Notes under the pieces: model-generated
The model's input: only the letters and a program-made list of their open reading frames with translations
Databases searched by the model: none
What the model was told of the DNA's origin: nothing
Assembly: GCA_051007175.1 (NCBI GenBank)
Contig: JBPCSL010000140.1
Location: forward strand, 1-12,532
Reading direction: 5' to 3'
Length of the DNA stretch: 12,532 bases
DNA from: Mxb001 sp051007175
GTDB taxonomy: Bacteria; Actinomycetota; Actinomycetes; S36-B12
Shown: piece after piece, positions 1 to 5,657 of the stretch
Layout of the letters: each line of letters begins with the position of its first letter
Position numbering within the stretch: the first letter of the stretch is position 1
Position numbers and translations under genes: made by a program

Positions 1-333
1 GGCATTCGGCGGCAGCAGCATGACCGCGACCGCTCCGGCCTCGGCCGCCTGCTCCGTCCAGCGGCGCGACTCCTGCGATCCGTACGCCGCGACACCGGGG
101 ACGACCACGCCGCCCGCGGCCGTGGCCGCGGCAACGGCGGTCTCGACGACCTTGGCCCGCTCCTCGTGGGTGAGGGTCTGGTACTCGCCGAGCGAGCCGT
201 TGCACACGACCCCGTCGCTGCCGTTGGCGATGAGCCAGGCGACGTGCTCGGCGTAGCGGTCGTAGTCGACGGCACCAGTCGCGGTGAAGGGCAGGGCGGT
301 GGCGGTGAGGATGCCGCGCCAGGGCTTGGTCAT
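1..333 (-). CDS. DHDPS/NAL-family lyase (dihydrodipicolinate synthase-like), 3' end outside window
   Basis: The N-terminal 111 residues are visible and the gene runs off the left edge without a stop. The start MTKPWRGILTATALPF is typical of the class I aldolase family of dihydrodipicolinate synthase and N-acetylneuraminate lyase, which cleave or join pyruvate-type substrates through a lysine Schiff base. The signature stretch at residues 43-59 (VCNGSLGEYQTLTHEER) matches the family GTTGE...LT..E motif. Where DapA has two threonines, this protein has S47 and L48, so it is probably not a true lysine-biosynthesis enzyme. The catalytic Tyr and Lys lie beyond the edge. The ATG at 333 follows GGGAG with 5 nt spacing. 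It has its own promoter and operator (367-401) just after the aminopeptidase gene, which suggests a separately controlled step of the same pathway. Family assignment is firm; the substrate is unknown. Confidence 0.85.
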   Translation of the reverse strand, partial: MTKPWRGILTATALPFTATGAVDYDRYAEHVAWLIANGSDGVVCNGSLGEYQTLTHEERAKVVETAVAAATAAGGVVVPGVAAYGSQESRRWTEQAAEAGAVAVMLLPPNA

Positions 334-366
334 GGGGACTCCCGGGGATCGAGTGAGGGCCTGCTG

Positions 367-389
367 TAGTGGAATATTACATACCACTA
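367..389. promoter_or_regulatory. 23-bp palindromic operator over the -10 box of the lyase promoter
   Basis: An imperfect inverted repeat with outer arms TAGTGG and CCACTA, centred on base 378; 9 of 11 base pairs are symmetric (mismatches at 373/383 and 376/380). It lies 34 bp upstream of the lyase start and covers the predicted -10 hexamer, the position expected of a repressor site. The size and symmetry suit a dimeric winged-helix regulator such as the GntR/FCD protein in this window, but that pairing is inferred. A related half-site, TAGTGAAATATCA at 9515-9527, lies upstream of hyuA. Confidence 0.6.
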
Positions 390-401
390 GGGACCGGTCA
401 A
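374..401 (-). promoter_or_regulatory. Predicted sigma-70-type promoter for the lyase gene
   Basis: On the minus strand a -35 box TTGACC (401-396) is followed by a 16-bp spacer and a -10 box TAATAT (379-374). The -35 box matches TTGACA at 5 of 6 positions and the -10 box matches TATAAT at 4 of 6. The -35 box overlaps the TGA stop codon of the upstream aminopeptidase gene (400-398). Transcription would start near base 367, giving a leader of about 35 nt with GGGAG in front of the ATG at 333. This local AT-rich patch stands out from its GC-rich surroundings. Confidence 0.55.
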
Positions 402-1720
402 CCTGCCCTGTTCCTCAGGAGGGCGAGAAGGGTGCCGACTCCGAAGCCGGTGGCGCCCGGGCCGCTGGCAGGCCCCGACCACGCCGGACCCGAGATGTCC
501 AGATGAGCCCACGGGATCCCGGGCCGGACGAAACGCTGGAGGAAGAGGGCCGCCGTGATCGCCCGGCCCACGTCCGACTCAGGGTGATTCTTGACGCCAT
601 CACCGAGGCTCACCTGGTCCTCATACTGGCGCGCCAGCGGCAGTCGCCACAGCCCCTCACCAGCACTAGCCGCGGCCTCCATGAGCTCCTCGGACAGGAC
701 ATCGTCGTTGCTGAAAAGTCCCGCAATGTCCATGCCTAGCGCCAACGTCACCTGATACGTCAGGGCGGCGAGGTCGATGATGCAGTCCGGATCCTCCTCC
801 GATGCCAGCGCGAGTGCGTCGGACATGAGCACTCTGCCTTCGAAGTCCGTATCCACGATCGTGATGGGGATTCGCGCACGACCCTGCACGATGTCGCCCG
901 GACGCACGGCCTTCGACCCGATCATGTTCTCCGCCATCGGCAGGATTCCGCGCACTCGGAGGGGAATTTCGAGCTCGCGCAGGGTACTCATGACCGCAAG
1001 GACAGTGGCCGCCCCAACCTTGTCCATGCGCATGGATGCCATGGCACTCGGCGACTTCAAGGACAAGCCGCCCGAATCGAAGGTCACGCCCTTGCCTACG
1101 AGCGCCACGGTCCCGCGCACATCCTGTGGCTCGTAACGAATGTCGATGAGGCACGGCTCGTGCATGGATCCTTGCCCGACCGCGAGTATGGCGCCGCACT
1201 CCTCGCGCTGCAAGCGCTCGCGGTCCCAGACATCCACGGACAGGCCGCACTCGTGCGCGACTTCCCGAGCCACCCCCGCGAACGCGACGGGTGTCAACGT
1301 GCCACCTGATGCATTGGTCCAGTCACGCGCGAGCCGAATCGCCTGCGCTTCGGCGCGAGGGTCATCCATCCCGGTGGGACCAGGGCCGGACCCCCGCACT
1401 TCGAATCCGGCCGCGAGCAGTTCGGCGATGGCCCCGTGGAGCAGTGCATGCGATGAGGAAGCGGGAACGCTCACGTGCACGCGCGACCCCGGTGCAAGCC
1501 CTAGTCCGCGAACAGCGTCTCGCAGGACCCGGCGGTCTGGAACCCAACCCAGCCCACAATGGACTTCCATGCCAGTCCCCGTCGTGACTGCTCGATCGCC
1601 CAGGGCACCTGAGAAGCCCTGGACCGAAAGAACTCCCTGCACGTCACTTGGCATCTCGGCGAACTCTCCAGGACCGATGAACGTGACCGAGACTGCCCCG
1701 TTCCCCTCGCTCCGGCCCAA
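398..1720 (-). CDS. M17-family metallo-aminopeptidase (leucyl aminopeptidase type)
   Basis: A 440-residue cytoplasmic aminopeptidase that would release N-terminal residues from peptides or dipeptides using two metal ions. The catalytic set of the M17 family is complete with the right spacing: K210, D215, K222 and D233 in the VGKGVTFDSGG...MRMDKVGAA region, then D292, E294 and R296. These correspond in spacing to K250, D255, K262, D273, D332, E334 and R336 of bovine lens aminopeptidase. The signature NTDAEGR reads DTDFEGR here, and the C-terminal HLDISGPAW (407-415) is typical. The protein is somewhat shorter than PepA-type enzymes (about 500 residues), mainly because of a compact, divergent N-terminal domain (about 1-165). 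The start is 9 nt after the permease stop, so it is cotranscribed with the importer. That suggests it works on the imported compound or a product of it rather than on general protein turnover. Confidence 0.92.
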   Translation of the reverse strand: MGRSEGNGAVSVTFIGPGEFAEMPSDVQGVLSVQGFSGALGDRAVTTGTGMEVHCGLGWVPDRRVLRDAVRGLGLAPGSRVHVSVPASSSHALLHGAIAELLAAGFEVRGSGPGPTGMDDPRAEAQAIRLARDWTNASGGTLTPVAFAGVAREVAHECGLSVDVWDRERLQREECGAILAVGQGSMHEPCLIDIRYEPQDVRGTVALVGKGVTFDSGGLSLKSPSAMASMRMDKVGAATVLAVMSTLRELEIPLRVRGILPMAENMIGSKAVRPGDIVQGRARIPITIVDTDFEGRVLMSDALALASEEDPDCIIDLAALTYQVTLALGMDIAGLFSNDDVLSEELMEAAASAGEGLWRLPLARQYEDQVSLGDGVKNHPESDVGRAITAALFLQRFVRPGIPWAHLDISGPAWSGPASGPGATGFGVGTLLALLRNRAG

Positions 1721-1729
1721 GGCGACGCC

Positions 1730-2674
1730 CTACGTCCTCGTGGTGCGCCGGAACGCTTGATCCGCGGCGACCGCGATGAAGATCAGCAGGCCCAGGATCG
1801 TCAGCTGATACGTCGTGTCGACCCCCAGCAAATTCAGTCCGTTGCTGATGAGGGCGAAGGTGAGAATCCCCATGATTCCCCTCCACACTGCCCCCGAGCC
1901 TCCGAAAATGCTGACGCCGCCTACGACAACGGCAGCAATGGCCGTGAAAACGAAGGTGTCGTTATAGGCATTAGTGGCGCCGGATCCGTATCGCCCCGCA
2001 TAGATGACTCCGGCTATCCCGGCCCCTACGCCCGACAGAACGTAACACCCGACGAGGACGCGCTGAGTTCGAATGCCTGCCAGGAAGGCCGCCTCACGAT
2101 TGCCGCCCACCGCGTAAACCCACTTGCCGAATACCGTCTTCGACAGGAGGAGGCCCACCAAGACCACGAAGGCCAGGGAGATCCAGACCGCTCCCTTGAT
2201 TCCGAGGATCTTGCCCTCCATCACCTCATTCAGCGACGCAGCCACCTCTTTGTCCGCAATGGTCACCAATCCCCCCGCGGCAAGGACAAGACCGAGCCCC
2301 CTATACGTGAACGACGCGGCCAAAGTGCCAATGAAGGAATTGACGTTTGTAGCAGTGATTGCGAGGCCCGTCACCAAACCCAGTAGGGCGCCGAACAGCA
2401 CCCCCGCCACAATGCCCGGGTACATGCCGAACCAATTAATGGCATTGACTGTCATGATCGCCGCTGCCGTTGCCACAGCTGCGATTGACAGGTCGAAGAT
2501 GCCCGCAATGACTGCCACGGTAGTGGTCGCCGCGAAGATGAACAGAATTGTTGACTGATCCAGGATGTTGGCGGCGTTCTGAAACGAGAGGAAGGACGGG
2601 GACGCGATGGATAGAGCAATGAAGAGGATGGCAAAGACGCCGACGATGCCGTAGCTCCGGACTCTCTCAAGCAC
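1730..2674 (-). CDS. CUT2-type ABC transporter permease (RbsC-like)
   Basis: A 314-residue, very hydrophobic inner-membrane protein of the branched-chain/ribose permease family (BPD_transp_2), forming the channel of an ABC importer. Family landmarks are NSFIGTLAASFTYRGLGLVL (112-131), VYAVGGNREAAFLAGI (186-201) and AIAAVVVGGVSIFGG (245-259). Roughly 8-10 membrane segments can be read between residues 8 and 305. The GTG at 2674 is chosen because translation from there begins MLERVRSYGIVGVF, the length matches RbsC (about 320), and AAAGGA lies upstream. The open frame continues to 2893, but that extension lies inside the ATPase gene and reads as an Arg/Ser-rich shadow. The start overlaps the ATPase stop by 8 nt (GTGCTTGA), which implies translational coupling. 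Where many relatives have GGIDLS, this one has AGIFDLS at 58-64. The substrate cannot be read from the permease. Confidence 0.93.
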   Translation of the reverse strand: MLERVRSYGIVGVFAILFIALSIASPSFLSFQNAANILDQSTILFIFAATTTVAVIAGIFDLSIAAVATAAAIMTVNAINWFGMYPGIVAGVLFGALLGLVTGLAITATNVNSFIGTLAASFTYRGLGLVLAAGGLVTIADKEVAASLNEVMEGKILGIKGAVWISLAFVVLVGLLLSKTVFGKWVYAVGGNREAAFLAGIRTQRVLVGCYVLSGVGAGIAGVIYAGRYGSGATNAYNDTFVFTAIAAVVVGGVSIFGGSGAVWRGIMGILTFALISNGLNLLGVDTTYQLTILGLLIFIAVAADQAFRRTTRT

Positions 2675-4175
2675 TGCGCTTACCGTCCTTTCCGAAGAAC
2701 GCCGACAACACGGCCTCTTGGTCGTAAGGGGGCGTGAACTCGGCCTGAATGCGCCCGCGATGGACCACCAAGACTCGATTGCACACGCCCAGGACCTCGT
2801 CAATCTCACTGGAGATGAACAGCACGGCGAGCCCCTGATCGGCCATGTGCTGCAAAGTCGCGTGGATTCCTCTCTTCGCGGCAATATCCACACCGCGGGT
2901 CGGCTCGTCCACTATCAGGACGGCCGGAGCCACATCGATAGCGCGCCCGAAGAGAATCTTTTGCTGATTGCCCCCCGAGAGCGACAAGGCAGGCTGAGCG
3001 ATGGACGTGAACCTCAAGTCCACGTCCTCAGCCAGTCTCTGTGCTGTCTGCCGAATAGCGCGGCCAGAAACGACGCCAGCCTTCGTCGCACGCGAGAGGG
3101 ACGCCAAGGTGAGGTTGTCGGCGATGGACGCTCCGAGAACGAGTCCTTGCTCCTTACGACTCTCGGGGACCATAAAGATCCCGCTGTCTATCGCCTGCTT
3201 GGGCGACCGGATTCGCACTGCCTTCCCGTCGAGGAGCACCTCTCCATTCGAAGGAGAGTCAGCGCCAAAAATGCACCGGGCGATTTCGGTTCGTCCTGAG
3301 CCGATAAGTCCCGCGAGGCCGACAATCTCGCCCTCGCGGATGTCGAAGGACACGTCCACCACGGCCGGGGGGCGAGTGAGGTTTCGGATCGACAGGCGCA
3401 CGGGGCGGTCCTGAGCTCGGTGTACGTGTGAATACTCAGTGACCAGAGACTTGCCCACCATTCCCGACACGAGCGTGTCGACGGTCTCGCGGGACGTTTC
3501 ACTGACGCGCACCAGCTCGCCGTCGCGCATGATGGCAACGCGGTCCGTGAGGGACAAGACCTCGTCCAGAAAGTGTGAGATCAGCAGGACTGTGGCCCCA
3601 CGCTCGACGATTTGGCGGATTGAAGCGTGCAACCTTTCGACCTCATCGGCAGTGAGGGCCGCGCTGGGCTCATCCATGATGATCAGGCGCGCGTCTTGAG
3701 AGAGGGCTCGCATGATCTCGACCTTCTGCTGATCAGCGATGCGAAGGGACGAGACTTTGGCCCTCGGGTCAAGGTCGAACTGGGTGAGCTCGACAAGATC
3801 TTTGAAGCGGCGACGCATCTCACGGCGATTGGGGAAGATCAGGCGGCGCGGCATGCTGCCAAGGAGGATGTTCTCCTCGACCGTGGCCTCCGGCACCAGC
3901 ATAATCTCCTGCGCCATCATCGACACGCCGCCGCGGATACCCTCATGTGGGCTCTTGAAGGAGACGACCTCACCGCTGACCGAGATCTCGCCGCTATCCG
4001 AGACGTGCACCCCGGCGAATAGCTTGGCGAGCGTTGACTTGCCTGCTCCGTTTTCGCCAACCAGGCCGAAGATTGACCCGGTCGGGATCTCCAGGGAGAC
4101 CTCCCGGACTGCACGCGTGGCCCCGAAGCTCTTAGTGACGTTCCGCGCTTGAAGCACGGGTGGGGAGGCGGTCAT
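2667..4175 (-). CDS. CUT2-type ABC transporter ATP-binding protein, two nucleotide-binding domains (RbsA/MglA/XylG-like)
   Basis: A 502-residue double ATPase that powers the importer. Domain 1 (about 6-240) has Walker A GENGAGKST (40-48), a signature LRIADQQ (144-150), Walker B LIIMDEP (164-170) and switch H201. Domain 2 (about 258-485) has the degenerate Walker A GLIGSGRTE (289-297) in which Arg replaces the catalytic Lys, a canonical LSGGNQQK (399-406) and Walker B LIVDEPTRGVD (420-430). One intact and one degenerate site is usual for this family. The ATG at 4175 is preferred because GGGGAGG lies 7 nt upstream. A second in-frame ATG at 4196 would add seven residues (MAWGGGR) but has only a weak ribosome site. 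The favoured start codon sits at the loop of a perfect hairpin (4160-4191). It follows the binding protein and overlaps the permease. Confidence 0.94.
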   Translation of the reverse strand: MTASPPVLQARNVTKSFGATRAVREVSLEIPTGSIFGLVGENGAGKSTLAKLFAGVHVSDSGEISVSGEVVSFKSPHEGIRGGVSMMAQEIMLVPEATVEENILLGSMPRRLIFPNRREMRRRFKDLVELTQFDLDPRAKVSSLRIADQQKVEIMRALSQDARLIIMDEPSAALTADEVERLHASIRQIVERGATVLLISHFLDEVLSLTDRVAIMRDGELVRVSETSRETVDTLVSGMVGKSLVTEYSHVHRAQDRPVRLSIRNLTRPPAVVDVSFDIREGEIVGLAGLIGSGRTEIARCIFGADSPSNGEVLLDGKAVRIRSPKQAIDSGIFMVPESRKEQGLVLGASIADNLTLASLSRATKAGVVSGRAIRQTAQRLAEDVDLRFTSIAQPALSLSGGNQQKILFGRAIDVAPAVLIVDEPTRGVDIAAKRGIHATLQHMADQGLAVLFISSEIDEVLGVCNRVLVVHRGRIQAEFTPPYDQEAVLSAFFGKDGKRSA

Positions 4176-4191
4176 GCGACCGCCTCCCCAC
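4160..4191 (-). promoter_or_regulatory. Perfect 14-bp stem, 4-nt loop hairpin enclosing the ATPase ribosome-binding site and start
   Basis: The arms GTGGGGAGGCGGTC and GACCGCCTCCCCAC are exact reverse complements around a 4-base loop (4174-4177). In the transcript the 5' arm contains the GGGGAGG ribosome-binding site of the ATPase gene, and its ATG (4175-4173) begins in the loop. No U-tract follows, so this is unlikely to be an intrinsic terminator. It sits between the abundant-product gene (binding protein) and the ATPase/permease genes. In that position hairpins are known in other transport operons to protect the upstream message and reduce downstream expression. The hairpin is seen directly; the regulatory role is inferred. 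Confidence 0.75.
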
Positions 4192-4223
4192 GCCATGTGA
4201 CTTTCATGTCAGTCAGTCAGTTA

Positions 4224-5294
4224 TCAGCCGAGATCCGAGTACGCGCACTCGTAATCAGCGATGACGTCGGCCGTGCCCTTCGGATTGCGCAGGTCCTGGC
4301 TGTTGATGACCAGCGCCGGCGTACCACCGTTGGCAATCTCCGAGCCGAGGATGACCGACTCGTAGCCCATCGCCACTGTGTCCAGGTTGTACAAGGCGTA
4401 CCACTTGCCGGCCTTGACCGCGTCGAAAGCCTCGCAGGAAGCGCCGTTGCCGATCAACTTCACCTTGGCAGGGTCCACTACTGTCTCCGCGCCGAGGATC
4501 GCCTGCGACGAGCCCACCATGACGTTGATGTCCGGGTTGGCCTGAAGTGCATCCTGGGCCGCCTTCTTGCCGGCGTCGGGCGAGTAGCCACCCTCGACCT
4601 GCGCCACCAGTTTGGCATTGGGGTCCGCGGTCGCCAGTGTCGTGACGAACGCCTCCGTGCGGGCGTTGTCCAGGGGCAGAGCCTTGAAGCCCTCGAGGTA
4701 AGCGACGTTGCATGGGTTGAGATCAGCGCACGCCTCTGCCGCCAGCTCCGCGAGAATTGAGCCATTCGACACCGGCGTCTCGCCGACGACCGCAAGGCCG
4801 GGTACCTGCGGCTCGAGCGTCGTGAAGTCGGAGCCGAGCGGCGTGAAGGCCGCGACGACCGTGATGCCCTTATCGATAGCCTCCTTGGCCGCCGTGGCCA
4901 TGCCGACCGAGTCCGACGCCAGCATCACGTAAACCTGTGCGTCGCCCTTGATTGTCTGGTCCTGGACTGCCTTGATCTGAGCTGCGGCGTCGTACTCAGC
5001 GGGGCTGAGATCGAGGACCTCTGCTCCGATCTCGGCAGCACCGTCCTGAACGCCCTTGAGCACAGCCTGCGTGAATGAGTTCGTCTTCCAGAAGCCGAAG
5101 AAGGCAACCTTCTTGACTACCTCGTTGGCCGGTGCCGGCGCAGCGGAGCTGCTTGCGGGTGCGCTGCTGCTGGCTTCGGTTGGCGCTGGTGCAGCGGACG
5201 AGCTCGTGCTCGACCCGCCGCTCGATCCGCAGGCAGCCAGCGTCAGTGCCAGGACCGACGCACCCGCGAGAGTGAGGAGCTTGTTTGACTTCAC
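4224..5294 (-). CDS. CUT2-type substrate-binding lipoprotein (RbsB-like, Peripla_BP_4)
   Basis: A 356-residue exported lipoprotein that captures the substrate for the adjacent importer. It has a positively charged start (MKSNK), a hydrophobic core and the lipobox LAAC (19-22) with lipidated C22. A Ser/Ala/Pro-rich tether follows (about 23-57), common in actinobacterial lipoproteins. The two-lobed binding domain (about 60-350) contains the family traits VKKVAFFGFWKTNSFTQAVL and a GS(S/N)(Q/D)-like stretch near 261. Four cysteines in the mature domain (189, 195, 287, 350) could form disulfides. The GTG at 5294 is chosen because AGGAG lies 7 nt upstream and it yields a perfect signal peptide. 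The GTG directly follows the TAA of the upstream small gene, so its ribosome site lies inside that gene. Family relatives bind sugars, but also other small solutes; the amide-catabolic company argues against assuming a sugar. Confidence 0.93.
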   Translation of the reverse strand: MKSNKLLTLAGASVLALTLAACGSSGGSSTSSSAAPAPTEASSSAPASSSAAPAPANEVVKKVAFFGFWKTNSFTQAVLKGVQDGAAEIGAEVLDLSPAEYDAAAQIKAVQDQTIKGDAQVYVMLASDSVGMATAAKEAIDKGITVVAAFTPLGSDFTTLEPQVPGLAVVGETPVSNGSILAELAAEACADLNPCNVAYLEGFKALPLDNARTEAFVTTLATADPNAKLVAQVEGGYSPDAGKKAAQDALQANPDINVMVGSSQAILGAETVVDPAKVKLIGNGASCEAFDAVKAGKWYALYNLDTVAMGYESVILGSEIANGGTPALVINSQDLRNPKGTADVIADYECAYSDLG

Positions 5295-5657
5295 TTAGTT
5301 TCTCCTTTGTGTCCCGACCGGAAAGTCGGCCCATATGGGGGATTCGGGGATGCAGTGGAGGACCTCATGGATCTGAGCCGCCGCCTTCGGATCGAAGTCG
5401 CCCGCCATCAATGCCGTGAGGTCTTCCGTGGCCACCCCGCGTTCGGGATGATCCAGCCATCGCTGGTAGGCATCCCGGTCTTCCCAGTAGCCGATAACCC
5501 ACGCCTGTGAGTCGTCGCCCTCTGGCGCGCTGAGGCTCAGCGCCCAGCACCCTTCGACGGCGATCGCAGTTTCGAGAATGCGATGCCGCCGAAAGACTTC
5601 ATGCAACCTGTCGCGCCCTCCCGGGACAAGGTCGAATCGAAGAACGGAAATGATCAT
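5295..5657 (-). CDS. Small dimeric alpha/beta-barrel protein, ABM (antibiotic biosynthesis monooxygenase)-like
   Basis: A 120-residue soluble protein resembling the ABM/ferredoxin-like fold. It begins MIISVLRFDLVPGGRDRLHEVF, followed by a middle strand VEGCWALSLS (34-43) and WVIGYWEDRDAYQRWLDHP (53-71), the pattern of the W.d..a...h.. segment in this fold. Such proteins serve as cofactor-free oxygenases, heme-degrading enzymes, isomerases or simple binding partners, so no reaction can be assigned. The ATG at 5657 overlaps the hyuB stop in ATGA, with AGGAG about 10 nt upstream. Its TAA abuts the GTG of the binding protein. Being locked between the Hyu enzymes and the importer implies a direct role in handling the same substrate or intermediate, which is an inference. 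Confidence 0.75.
   Translation of the reverse strand: MIISVLRFDLVPGGRDRLHEVFRRHRILETAIAVEGCWALSLSAPEGDDSQAWVIGYWEDRDAYQRWLDHPERGVATEDLTALMAGDFDPKAAAQIHEVLHCIPESPIWADFPVGTQRRN

Noticed and set aside
2675..2893. In-frame extension of the permease
   Set aside because: It overlaps the C-terminal part of the ATPase gene and is charged and Ser/Arg-rich, unlike a permease N-terminus.
4160..4191. Intrinsic terminator after the binding-protein gene
   Set aside because: The stem is strong but no U-run follows on the minus strand, and the ATPase start codon lies inside it.
4209..4220. Short tandem repeat of AGTC after the binding-protein stop
   Set aside because: Only three units. On the minus strand it mainly supplies extra stop codons (CTGACTGACTGA) and is too short to call a repeat element.
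4149..4760. Long plus-strand open frame of 203 codons opposite the binding protein
   Set aside because: It is the antisense of a confidently identified lipoprotein gene, has no recognisable motif, and arises from G/C codon bias.
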